DNA from: Anaerolineales bacterium
GTDB taxonomy: Bacteria > Chloroflexota > Anaerolineae > 4572-78 > J111
Assembly (NCBI GenBank): GCA_020634855.1
Contig: JACKAU010000006.1
Location: 496,001-560,000, forward strand
DNA: 64,000 nt
Reading direction: 5' to 3'
Part shown: positions 25,727-34,203 of the stretch, piece by piece
Numbering within the stretch: the first letter of the stretch is position 1
How the letters are laid out: each line of letters begins with the position of its first letter
Made by a program: the position numbers and the translations under genes
The notes under the pieces: generated by a model
The model's database searches: none
What the model saw: the letters and a program-made list of their open reading frames with translations, nothing else
What the model was told of the DNA's origin: nothing

Positions 25727-27523
25727 GTGGTCAAAAAGTATTTTTCACTTATTGTGGTAGCCCTGGTTATGGCCGGTTTGGTCGGTAACTCAGTGGCTAT
25801 CCCCGCCTACGCGCAGGCCGACTGCGACAGCACCTACACAGTGCAGGCCGATGACTGGCTGTCGCGCATCGCTGATCGCTTTTTAGGCGACGTGCTGGCT
25901 TACCCGGCCATTGTCGATGCCACCAACGCGGCAGCTAATGCCGATGAAAGCTTCGACGCCATTCGCAACGCCGATGTCATCGAAGTTGGACAGGTGCTTT
26001 GCATTCCCGCCTCGGAAGCGGCTCAAGCCTCGCTGGCTGAAATCGGTACCGATATTTCGGCGGATGAGGCGCAGCCCGGCGGCACGCTGAAAGTCGCCTT
26101 CCAAAACGAGTGGGCCGGCCTTGACCCGCACACCGTCAGTTCTTACTCCAGTTACCAAATTCTCAACAATGTCCTGGAAGGGTTGACCTTCTATGATAAC
26201 AACCTGAACCTGGTCCCCTGGCTGGCCGAGTCGTGGGAGCAGTCGGAAGACGGTTTGACCTGGACGTTCCATCTGCGCGAAGGCGTGATGTTCACCAATG
26301 GGCGTGAGATGACCGCTGAAGATGTGAAGTGGAGTTTCGAGCGGCTAATTGATCCGGCTACCGGCGCGGGTAATGCCGCCCGCGTTGGCCCGCCCGAAAC
26401 TCAAATTGAGGTCATCGATGACTACACCGTGGCCATCACTCACCCCGAACCGTTTGGCATCTTCCCCCAATCGATTGGTTTTGATAAATCGACCGGGATC
26501 GTGGCCAAGGAAAGCGTGAACGAAGACGGTATCATTGTCGAACCCATCGGTACCGGTCCCTTCCAAATTTCCGAAGTGGAAGGAACCACCCGCATGGTGT
26601 TGACCAAGAACGAGAATTACTGGCAGGAAGGCTTGCCCTACCTGGATGCCATTGAAATTACCCCCATTCCCGATGACACCGTGCGCGAGACGGCCCTACT
26701 GAGCGGCGATGTCGATTGGGTGCTGTCTATCGCGCCGCAAAACTATGAAAGCCTCGAAGCTAATCCCGATGTGGTTGTTTCGACCGCGCCGCAGTTATCC
26801 TACGATTACATGGGCATCAACCTGACCCGCGAACCGTTTACCGACGTGCGCGTTCGCCAGGCTATCGCCCTGGCCCTCGACCGCGAGGAGATCGCCGCAG
26901 CCGGCTACTTTGGCCTGGCTGAAACCATCGAAGGCCCAACTGGCCCCGGCAGCCCCTGGTATTTTGATTACGCCCCCTACGGCCAGGATATCGAGCGGGC
27001 CAAAGAACTGCTGGCCGAAGCCGGCTACCCCGATGGCTTTGAGATGGAACTGCTGCCCACTGTGCAGTACGGCGAAACCGTCCGCGCCGCGCAGGTTATC
27101 CAACAGCAGTTGGCGGCTATCGGCATCACCGCTTCCATCAACGCGCCGGAGTGGAGCCAATGGCTGGAGTTGGAAGGCAACTTCAACTATGATGCTTACA
27201 TCTGTAACTGGAATGGCCTGATCGACGCCGACCAATACTACTACCTCCAGCACAAATCAGACCAAGTCTTCAACTTCACCGGCTACGACAACCCTGAGTT
27301 CGATGAGTTGGTCACCGAAGCCCGCTCCACCAGCGACTTTGACGAGCGCTACCAAATCTACCAGGACCTCAACCAAATCCTGGTCGATGACGCGCCCTAC
27401 ATCTACATGTACAATAAGTTGGAAATCCGGGCCTACTCACCGCAAGTCAAAGGCTTCGTCACCCGTTCCGACCAGGCCAACAACTTCTGGACCGTTTGGC
27501 TGGACCAGTCGGCCGAAGAGTAG
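25727..27523 (+). CDS. Peptide-type ABC transporter substrate-binding protein with N-terminal LysM-like domain
   Basis: The 598-residue exported protein starts at GTG, with GAGGAGG upstream. A signal peptide covers about residues 1-30 (LIVVALVMAGLVG core, AYAQA cleavage region). Residues about 34-95 (YTVQADDWLSRIADRFLGD ... IEVGQVLCIP) look like a LysM domain, which would tether it to peptidoglycan. From about 115 the SBP_bac_5 domain follows (GGTLKVAFQNEWAGLDPHTV, WTFHLREGVMFTNG). There is no lipobox, so LysM may replace the usual lipid anchor. It serves the two permeases downstream. Confidence 0.88.
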   Translation: MVKKYFSLIVVALVMAGLVGNSVAIPAYAQADCDSTYTVQADDWLSRIADRFLGDVLAYPAIVDATNAAANADESFDAIRNADVIEVGQVLCIPASEAAQASLAEIGTDISADEAQPGGTLKVAFQNEWAGLDPHTVSSYSSYQILNNVLEGLTFYDNNLNLVPWLAESWEQSEDGLTWTFHLREGVMFTNGREMTAEDVKWSFERLIDPATGAGNAARVGPPETQIEVIDDYTVAITHPEPFGIFPQSIGFDKSTGIVAKESVNEDGIIVEPIGTGPFQISEVEGTTRMVLTKNENYWQEGLPYLDAIEITPIPDDTVRETALLSGDVDWVLSIAPQNYESLEANPDVVVSTAPQLSYDYMGINLTREPFTDVRVRQAIALALDREEIAAAGYFGLAETIEGPTGPGSPWYFDYAPYGQDIERAKELLAEAGYPDGFEMELLPTVQYGETVRAAQVIQQQLAAIGITASINAPEWSQWLELEGNFNYDAYICNWNGLIDADQYYYLQHKSDQVFNFTGYDNPEFDELVTEARSTSDFDERYQIYQDLNQILVDDAPYIYMYNKLEIRAYSPQVKGFVTRSDQANNFWTVWLDQSAEE

Positions 27524-27533
27524 TATAGTTCAC

Positions 27534-27558
27534 CCGGAGCGACAAAGCTTGCTTTGTC
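27534..27558. repeat. Dispersed GGAGCGACAAAGC repeat, half copy C
   Basis: GGAGCGACAAAGCTTGCTTTG matches one end of the elements at 15852-15902 and 55974-56033. Confidence 0.5.
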
Positions 27559-27571
27559 AGGACATGCAATA

Positions 27572-27644
27572 GTAGGTCGGGTTGAGGAACGAAACCCGAC
27601 GCATACCGGTAGGGCGTTGGGTCTCGTTCCTCGACCCAACCTAC
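27572..27644. repeat. Inverted repeat GTAGGTCGGGTTGAGG ... CCTCGACCCAACCTAC
   Basis: Two arms of about 29 bp (GTAGGTYGGG, centre GAGGAACGAAACCC / GGGTCTCGTTCCTC) flank a short loop. Closely similar GTAGGTTGGG repeats are, as I recall, widespread in cyanobacterial and Chloroflexota intergenic DNA. Confidence 0.7.
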
Positions 27645-27657
27645 GCTGGCTGACGAT

Positions 27658-27716
27658 GGAGATTGGGGATTTTTAATCTCCCAATCTCCTAATCTCTAAT
27701 CTCCCAATCTCTTTTT
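27658..27716. repeat. Degenerate word hairpin (GGAGATTGGG / CCCAATCTCC)
   Basis: GGAGATTGGGGATT faces several copies of AATCTCCCAATCTCC across a short T-run, directly before the permease start. The same word fills the core of the element at 50653-50824. Confidence 0.55.
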
Positions 27717-27726
27717 GGATGGCTCA

Positions 27727-28674
27727 ATGAACACCGGCTACATCCTACAAAGACTATTCTCAACCCTCATCGTCATCTTCGGCATCACCTTTGTGGTCTT
27801 TATGATCATCCAACTGGTGCCGGGCGACCCGGCCCGCGTGGTGCTGGGGGTGGCGGCTTCCGAGGAAAACGTGGCAGCTCTGCGCGAGCGATTGGGGCTG
27901 AACCGGCCCATCTGGGAGCAGTACGGCTCCTGGTTAAGCGAGCTGGCTCAGGGCGACTTGGGCAACAGCCTGGTCACCGGCCAGCCTGTGTTGGAACAGA
28001 TTCTCCAGCGGCTCCCGGCGACACTGGTGCTGGCCACCGCCGGGTTGATCGTCGGCTTGCTGATTGGCCTGCCGGCGGGCATCATGTCGGCGCTGAAGCC
28101 GCACAGTCCGCTCGATACGACCACGTCTATCTTGAGCCAGATCGGGGTGTCGATCCCCGACTTCTGGTTGGGGATTTTGTTAGTGTTACTCTTTTCACTA
28201 ACCTTAGGCTGGCTGCCGTCGCAGGGCTACACGCCCTTCAGCCAAGACCCGGTCGATTGGTTTCGGCATCTCATTTTACCGGCCTTGACGGTCGGCATCA
28301 TCAGCGGCTCGATCCAGACTCGCTTTAATCGCAGCGCGATGCTGGAAGTACTGCACCAAGATTACATCCGCACCGCCCGCGCCAAAGGGCTGCGCGAGGC
28401 GCTCGTCGTCAATCGTCACGCCCTGCGCAACGCCCTGATTCCCATTATTACCATTCTGGGCTTACAGTTGACCGCCCTCTTGAGCGCGGTCGTCGTGGTC
28501 GAAGTGGTCTTTTCCTGGCCCGGCCTGGGCCGCCTGACCCTCGAAGCCGTGCTGGACCGCGATTACCCGCTGTTGCAAGGCGCGGTCTTCACCATCGCGA
28601 CCTTACTGGCGCTGGTCAACCTCGGCACCGATTTACTGTACGCCTTTATCGACCCCCGCATCGAGTACGCCTAA
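27727..28674 (+). CDS. ABC transporter permease, DppB/OppB type
   Basis: The product has 315 residues from ATG 27727. Features are a membrane helix at 5-30 (LIVIFGITFVVFMIIQLVPGDP, the typical OppB N-terminus), six transmembrane segments in all, and the EAA coupling loop (IRTARAKGLREALVVNRHALRNALIP) that docks the ATPase. It forms the channel of a di/oligopeptide importer with the next gene. The start codon of the next gene overlaps its stop (TAATG). No ATPase subunit follows, so the ATPases must be encoded elsewhere. Confidence 0.9.
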   Translation: MNTGYILQRLFSTLIVIFGITFVVFMIIQLVPGDPARVVLGVAASEENVAALRERLGLNRPIWEQYGSWLSELAQGDLGNSLVTGQPVLEQILQRLPATLVLATAGLIVGLLIGLPAGIMSALKPHSPLDTTTSILSQIGVSIPDFWLGILLVLLFSLTLGWLPSQGYTPFSQDPVDWFRHLILPALTVGIISGSIQTRFNRSAMLEVLHQDYIRTARAKGLREALVVNRHALRNALIPIITILGLQLTALLSAVVVVEVVFSWPGLGRLTLEAVLDRDYPLLQGAVFTIATLLALVNLGTDLLYAFIDPRIEYA

Positions 28675-29570
28675 TGACCGAACACGTTGCCAACAGCTTA
28701 CCCCTCCAAAAACAAGCCCCACCTCAGGCCGAGAGCTTGTGGCTCGACGCCTTGCGCCGGCTGCGCCAACAGCCGCTTAGCATCTTTAGCGCCATTCTCG
28801 TCTGCGTCCTCATCCTGACCGCTATCTTCGGCCCGCTGTTAGCCCCTTACGATCCCAACGACATCGACATGGCCAACCGCTTCGCGCCGCCGTCGCTCGA
28901 GCATCCCTTCGGCACCGACGACTTTGGCCGCGATATCCTCAGCCGGGTCATGGTCGGGGCGCGGGTATCGCTGATGGTCGGCATTATCGCGGTGGGCTTG
29001 TCGGCCACGGTCGGCAGCGCGTTGGGCCTGCTGGCCGGCTACGTTGGCCGCCTGACCGACGAGGTCATCATGCGGGCGATGGACATCATCTTCGCCTTTC
29101 CGGCCATCCTGCTGGCGATTGCCATTATGGCCGCTCTGGGGCGCGGCGTCGGCAACGCGATGATCGCCATTGGGATTGTGTACATCCCCATCTTTGCCCG
29201 GATTACTCGCGGTTCGGTCTTGTCCGTGCGCGAGGAAGTCTATATCGAGGCGGCCCGCTCCATCGGCTCAACCGACGGTCGGATTATGACCCGCCATATC
29301 CTGCCCAACATCCTCTCGCCGATTATCGTCGAGATTACTCTCAGTCTCTCCTTCGCCATCCTGGCTGAGGCGGCGCTGAGCTTCTTCGGCCTGGGCACCC
29401 AGCCGCCCGACCCCAGTTGGGGGCGCATGCTGTCGGAAGGCCGGGCTTATTTCCAGCAGTCGGTCTGGTTGGCCATCTTTCCGGGGCTGGCGATTATGCT
29501 GACCGTCCTGGGCTTCAACCTGCTGGGCGATGGCCTGCGCGACGCCCTCGACCCCGCCTTAAAAACGTGA
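28674..29570 (+). CDS. ABC transporter permease, DppC/OppC type
   Basis: The 298-residue protein has an N-terminal soluble tail, then FGPLLAPYDPNDIDM and HPFGTDDFGRDILSRVMVGAR, which are hallmarks of OppC/DppC permeases. The EAA loop is EEVYIEAARSIGSTDGRIMTRHILPN. It partners the preceding permease in peptide uptake with the LysM-linked binding protein. The gene is translationally coupled to the previous one. Confidence 0.92.
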   Translation: MTEHVANSLPLQKQAPPQAESLWLDALRRLRQQPLSIFSAILVCVLILTAIFGPLLAPYDPNDIDMANRFAPPSLEHPFGTDDFGRDILSRVMVGARVSLMVGIIAVGLSATVGSALGLLAGYVGRLTDEVIMRAMDIIFAFPAILLAIAIMAALGRGVGNAMIAIGIVYIPIFARITRGSVLSVREEVYIEAARSIGSTDGRIMTRHILPNILSPIIVEITLSLSFAILAEAALSFFGLGTQPPDPSWGRMLSEGRAYFQQSVWLAIFPGLAIMLTVLGFNLLGDGLRDALDPALKT

Positions 29571-29756
29571 GATGACCCACCCACCAGCGGTCTCTACCGC
29601 CAGCGCAACCCCGGCTGGCGAACCCCTTCCCGGCCAGAACCCTCCACCGACTCCGACTCCCGACCACCGACCGCCGACCACCGACCCCCAACCCCCGGCC
29701 CCCGGCCCCTTACTCCCTACTCCATCACCCTGGCCTTACTCTCCGGCGGCGGCCTT

Positions 29757-32045
29757 ATGCTTGAAATCGCCCTGACCCGCTTCTTCTCAACCCTTTTCTT
29801 TCCGCCCTACGTCTTCGCCGTCATCTCCATCGCCATTCTTGGCCTCGGCTTGGGCGCGGCCCTGGCGACGGTGCGACCCGCCTGGCGACAGCTCACACAC
29901 GTTACGCTCTACCTGACGCTGGCCGGCTATGCGGTGATACTGCTGCTCTTGGTTGCTGTCTGGACGGCATCAATCAATTTAAACGGGGTCTTACTGGCCT
30001 TGGTGCTGCTGCCCTACTTATTCATCGGCCTGGCCCTGGCGACCATCTTTAGCGCCGCGCCGGCGGCCAGCCCCCGCCTATACCGGGCCGACCTGCTGGG
30101 CGCGGGCGTGGGGGCTATTGGGGCCATCCCCGTGATGAATGTCCTGGGCGGCCTCAACACGCTCTTCTTGGTCAGCGCCCTGTTTGGGCTGGCCGCGCTG
30201 ATTGTCGATTACAGCGCCAACTCGGCCCAACGTGACCGAGTACTCTTATCCGCGTCTGAACCGGAGCAGCCTGAACAGCCGCCACGCCGGAACCGTTTGG
30301 CTGCTTGGCTGCTGTGCGGGTTGGCCGCCGTCGCTCTCATCACCAACACCCTCCCGGCGACTCGCTGGCTGGAAATCGATATGGCGGCGCTCGCCTCGGC
30401 CAAGCCCATCACCGAGAGCTTGGCCGGCGGCGGCGCGATCATTCGCACCACCTGGGACTCCTTCGCCCGGACCGACCTGGTCGATCCCGGTCAGGGCCGG
30501 CCCTACGAGCTATACCTCGACGGTGCGGCCGGTTCGGTCATGCCGCCGGCGGGCGACCTCAACCTGCTGCGGACCGATATCGGCTTCTTTCCCTTTGCCA
30601 CCACTCAGCCGGAGCAGGTGCTGGTGGTGGGACCGGGCGGCGGGCTGGATGTGTGGTTCGCCTTGAACGGTCGGGCGCAGGAGGTGACCGCCGTGGAGAT
30701 CAACCCGGCCAGTGTTGGCCTGGTGAACGAACTGGCGGCTTATCACGGCGACCTCTACCACCAACCGGGCGTACGAGTGCTGGTCGATGAAGGTCGCAGC
30801 GTGCTGCGCCGCGAGGATCGTCGCTACGACCTGATCTATCTGTCGCAGGTGGTCACCCTGGCCGCCGAGCGCAACGGCTACGCCCTGACCGAAAACACCA
30901 TCTACACCGTCGAAGCCTTCAGCGACTATCTGGCCCACCTTCAGTCCAGCGGCCAGATTGCCCTCAAGCTGTACGATGAGCTAACCCTAACCAGGGCGCT
31001 GGTGACCGCCGCCACGGCTTTACGCCAAACGCGCGGTATCTCCGAAGCCGAGGCGATGGCTCACCTGGCCGTCTTCCTCGATCCCAACGCCGATCCGCCG
31101 GTCCCGTTGCTGATCATACAGGCTGAGCCGTTCGCGCCCGGCGATGCCCAGGCTTACGCCGATGTCGCCAGTCGAGTGGGATTTACGCCGCTCTTTGTGC
31201 CGGGCGTGACGGCCTCGCCCGCACTGGCCGGAGTGATGAATGGCCAAACGTCTCTGGCCGATCTAATCGCTGCATCTGCCTCCGACATCGCGCCGACCAC
31301 CGACGATCGCCCGTTCTTCTACCAGTTCGAACGTGGCGTACCGCAGCGGTTGCGGCCGCTGTTGTGGGGAATGGGGGGATTGTTGGTTGGTTTGTTGGTT
31401 GGCTGGTTTGTTGGTTGGCGTGTGGGGTGGTTTGATGGCGCAGACGGTGACAAAACCGCGCGATGGATGCCCATTTATTTTGCAGCGTTGGGCGCGGGCT
31501 TTATGATGGTCGAGATGGCGCTGATCCAGCAGACCCGCCTCTTTCTGGGTCATCCGACGCCGGCTGTGACCACGATCCTGGGGGTGCTGCTCATCGGCGG
31601 CGGGATCGGTAGCGGCTGGGCCGGGCGCTGGCCCGACGCAGCGAAACCGGGCCGGCTCATCGGCGTACTGCTGGTGATTGTGGCGCTGGTGGTGGTTTGG
31701 CTGATGGTTTGGCCGTGGGTGAGCGGGGTATTTCTGGCTGCCCCAACCGGAGGTCGGATGGTGGTCGCTACAGCCGGAGTCCTGCCGTTGGCCTTGTTGA
31801 TGGGTATCCCTTTTCCGCTGGGCTTGTGGTTCGCCGGTCGCTTTGATCACGGCGACCGCCATGTGGCGCTGGCCTGGGCCGTCAACGGCGTGATGACCGT
31901 GGCCGGCTCGGCGGCGGCGGTGACGCTGGCTATGCTGGCCGGCTTCAGTTGGGTGCTGCTGGCCGGCGCGGGGATGTATGGCGTGGCAGCGACGGTGGCG
32001 TATGGGTTGAGAGGCCCTTCAGCAAATAGACATCCCAGTGGTTGA
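29757..32045 (+). CDS. Membrane protein with spermidine synthase-like methyltransferase-fold domain; start uncertain
   Basis: The 762-residue protein has six or so N-terminal membrane helices (1-175), a soluble Rossmann-like domain (about 225-430) with VVGPGGGLDVWFAL, VTAVEINPASVGLV and VDEGRSVLRREDRRYDLIYLS, and several C-terminal helices. The domain is that of spermidine synthase-like proteins fused to membrane helices; enzymatic activity is unproven. The family's N-terminal signature (LLSGGGLMLEIALTR) begins about ten residues before the only ATG. The frame is open upstream to the previous gene's stop but has no start codon. A Pro-rich frame from ATG 29572 probably joins it through an indel in C-runs around 29685-29709. 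The C-terminal helix region contains a TTGGTTGG word run translating as VGWFVGWRVGW. Confidence 0.78.
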   Translation: MLEIALTRFFSTLFFPPYVFAVISIAILGLGLGAALATVRPAWRQLTHVTLYLTLAGYAVILLLLVAVWTASINLNGVLLALVLLPYLFIGLALATIFSAAPAASPRLYRADLLGAGVGAIGAIPVMNVLGGLNTLFLVSALFGLAALIVDYSANSAQRDRVLLSASEPEQPEQPPRRNRLAAWLLCGLAAVALITNTLPATRWLEIDMAALASAKPITESLAGGGAIIRTTWDSFARTDLVDPGQGRPYELYLDGAAGSVMPPAGDLNLLRTDIGFFPFATTQPEQVLVVGPGGGLDVWFALNGRAQEVTAVEINPASVGLVNELAAYHGDLYHQPGVRVLVDEGRSVLRREDRRYDLIYLSQVVTLAAERNGYALTENTIYTVEAFSDYLAHLQSSGQIALKLYDELTLTRALVTAATALRQTRGISEAEAMAHLAVFLDPNADPPVPLLIIQAEPFAPGDAQAYADVASRVGFTPLFVPGVTASPALAGVMNGQTSLADLIAASASDIAPTTDDRPFFYQFERGVPQRLRPLLWGMGGLLVGLLVGWFVGWRVGWFDGADGDKTARWMPIYFAALGAGFMMVEMALIQQTRLFLGHPTPAVTTILGVLLIGGGIGSGWAGRWPDAAKPGRLIGVLLVIVALVVVWLMVWPWVSGVFLAAPTGGRMVVATAGVLPLALLMGIPFPLGLWFAGRFDHGDRHVALAWAVNGVMTVAGSAAAVTLAMLAGFSWVLLAGAGMYGVAATVAYGLRGPSANRHPSG

Positions 32046-32095
32046 GTTAGTGGCGTATAGCGTCAAAGTTATCACATGGGCGGAACCTAAACCAA

Positions 32096-32127
32096 AACAG
32101 CCTCAGGCGATGATGCCTGAGGCTGTT
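32096..32127. terminator. Terminator hairpin between convergent genes
   Basis: AACAGCCTCAGGC pairs perfectly with GCCTGAGGCTGTT around a 6-base loop. The T-rich tail is on the minus strand, so it mainly ends the HU-like gene. Confidence 0.75.
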
Positions 32128-32157
32128 ATCAAGTTGGTTCCAGTTGAAACCGCTGCC

Positions 32158-32877
32158 TTATATGACCGTGAGCACGTCTTCCAACTCGCCGGTGCGTAGG
32201 CCGCTTTTGCCATATTTGGCCTGCACTCTTAGCTTATAGAGGCCGGGGCTGAGGTTATCGGGCACCCGAAAGGTGATCTCTTTGGGGGTGACGCGGGTGA
32301 ACTCTTCGACCCGCACCGCCTCGGCGAGGTTGAGCAGCCCGGCGGCGTCAATCGGCACAACGAATAACCCCTGCTCCGGGTCGGCCGGGTCGAAGCGGAG
32401 TCGGTTGCCCAAGATGCGAGCGTTGTGGCCGGGGGTCAACTCGGAATCGGGCGACCCATTGTAGAGATTAACATATACATCCAACTCCGGCTGCTTTTTA
32501 TAGGTGGCTTCCTTTTCCATCGGAATACCGCTTTCAACCACTTCTTTGAACCCCGAACCGGCCTGGACCAGCGGCACAACTTTATGGCGGCTGCGATCAA
32601 ATTGATCTTGAGGGCCGGTGAAGACCCCTTTGATGGTAAAACCGTAGCGGGCGCTGCGGGTAACCACCTGCCAGCCGTTGCTGGCGGCCAGATTGATGGT
32701 ATCGTGATATTTGCTAATGACTGCCTGGGTATCAGCCCGGGTGATGGGCGATCCGTTAACCATCATCATATCGATGATATCATCGTCAGTCATCACTTCA
32801 TTGTACTGGACCGAAGCGTGATACTTTTTGTCGCCGCTGTTGAAATTGGTTTTGCAGATCTTGTACGATGCACTCAT
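32158..32877 (-). CDS. HU-like DNA-binding protein with C-terminal DUF4469 (Ig-like) domain
   Basis: The 239-residue protein has an N-terminal HU/IHF-like half (YNEVMTDDDIIDMMMVNGSPITRADTQAVISKY through RYGFTIKGVF). A linker follows, then a C-terminal beta-sandwich of the DUF4469 type (ARILGNRLRFDPADPEQGLFVVP ... EITFRVPDNLSPGLYKLRVQAKYG). Such proteins are known mostly from genome surveys and are thought to be nucleoid-associated. AGGAG precedes the ATG. It is divergent from a 23-bp palindromic array and a methyltransferase gene; that array could be a binding site for it. Confidence 0.78.
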   Translation of the reverse strand: MSASYKICKTNFNSGDKKYHASVQYNEVMTDDDIIDMMMVNGSPITRADTQAVISKYHDTINLAASNGWQVVTRSARYGFTIKGVFTGPQDQFDRSRHKVVPLVQAGSGFKEVVESGIPMEKEATYKKQPELDVYVNLYNGSPDSELTPGHNARILGNRLRFDPADPEQGLFVVPIDAAGLLNLAEAVRVEEFTRVTPKEITFRVPDNLSPGLYKLRVQAKYGKSGLRTGELEDVLTVI

Positions 32878-33055
32878 GGTTTCTAGCTCCTAAATGATGA
32901 AAAGGTATTTGAGATGATATTAGTATAGCCAAAAACGGCCGGTTGTCTGTTAAAACTTTATGCTGTTCTTGGTGGAATTATATGACAACTTCGTTGGAAA
33001 AAGTTAAGAAAAGCACCGTTGAACTAACCTTTATGCAAAAAATGAAAATTTAAGG

Positions 33056-33208
33056 TCCCCAGGCTGGGAATAGGGTCGATCTCAGACTGGGATCGGGTCC
33101 GATTCCAGTAAGGGAACGAAGCCGATCTCAGGCTGGGATCAGGGGCGATCTCGGCCTGGAGATACATCAGATGCCAGTCAGGAGTTGGGGTCGATCCAAG
33201 ACTGGCAT
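33056..33208. repeat. Seven degenerate palindromes at exact 23-bp spacing
   Basis: Centres lie at 33063, 33086, 33109, 33132, 33155, 33178 and 33201. The best units read GATCTCAGNCTGGGATC; others are partly degenerate. The common core is CAG-N-CTG, and GATC recurs. The array lies between the divergent HU-like gene and the methyltransferase gene. Confidence 0.8.
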
Positions 33209-33497
33209 GATCGGTTGCGTTCGAGGGACAAAACCCACCGATCATCCTCTCACCGGTCTGCCGCCGCAGGCGCCGACGATCCGCCGGCATGGGCCGAATC
33301 GATCCGTTCTCTATTCTTTATTCTCTATTCTTCATTCCCCAGGTTTGCCTATGTGGTTTGTGGTACTATTGATATTGGCTTCGGTCTGTGTGATAATAGG
33401 CTTATAGAAGCGTTGGAAGAATTAGATTTGATGTGTAATCATCGTTAGCTACTTCGCAAGATAAATTCTATCTGGCGAGAATATAGAGGGAATGTAA

Positions 33498-34061
33498 ATG
33501 GGTTACTTCGACGATGAAAAGAATGTTGAAGCATATGTCAAAATGGCTGAAGGATATGATGGCCGAGCCTTGATTGACGTCCTGAAAAAGCATCTGAGAA
33601 ACGGCTCAACCGTTTTAGAGTTGGGGATGGGACCAGGCAAGGATTTTGAACTCTTGGCTGAATCCTTTCAAGTAACCGGGTCAGATAACGCCACAGCGTT
33701 CCTGGATCGCTATAGAGCAAGAAATGCAGCGGCAGATTTGGTCTTACTTGATGCCGCAAAGATGAATATAGACCGAAGATTTGATGGCATTTATTCAAAT
33801 AAGGTCTTGCACCATTTAACCAGAGTAGAACTCAAAGAATCGCTCAAAAGACAAGGAGCAATATTAAACAATGGCGGTATTGTGCTCCATTCCCTGTGGT
33901 ATGGTGACAAAGAAGAGGAAATGTCCGGCTTACGCTTTGTTTACTATACGGAAGAGACATTTGGCGAAATTGTTGGGTCTGAATATGAACTGATGGAAGC
34001 CACGAGATATACAGAGATAGAGCGGGACGATTCACTGTACGTCGTATTAAGAAAGCGGTAA
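33498..34061 (+). CDS. Class I SAM-dependent methyltransferase
   Basis: The 187-residue protein has the methyltransferase fold: VLELGMGPGKDFELLAE (motif I), a conserved VTGSDNATAFLDRYRAR after it, LVLLDAAKMNID and FDGIYSNKVLHHL (motif IV region). The substrate cannot be told. AGAGGGAA lies upstream of the ATG. Codon use appears somewhat more AT-rich than its neighbours, perhaps a sign of later acquisition. It stands alone, preceded by a palindromic array and word repeats. Confidence 0.8.
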   Translation: MGYFDDEKNVEAYVKMAEGYDGRALIDVLKKHLRNGSTVLELGMGPGKDFELLAESFQVTGSDNATAFLDRYRARNAAADLVLLDAAKMNIDRRFDGIYSNKVLHHLTRVELKESLKRQGAILNNGGIVLHSLWYGDKEEEMSGLRFVYYTEETFGEIVGSEYELMEATRYTEIERDDSLYVVLRKR

Positions 34062-34203
34062 AGAACAACAAGGTTGAAGGTTTTAGGTCTTCGGTCGGAG
34101 GTTGGTTTCGCAAAACAGGCCTGTCGGTTAGCTTGTTTTCGATTTATACGAACAAGCCCCTCTAAAATATTCTATGTCAGCTTAGTTTATTTGTTCTTCC
34201 GGA

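Noticed and set aside
29572..29775. Independent proline-rich protein of 67 residues
   Set aside because: It is a translation of a C-rich word repeat, and the real downstream protein continues in another frame; more likely a displaced 5' end.
33351..33407. Hydrophobic 18-residue peptide (MWFVVLLILASVCVIIGL)
   Set aside because: No convincing ribosome-binding site and too short to judge; follows word repeats.
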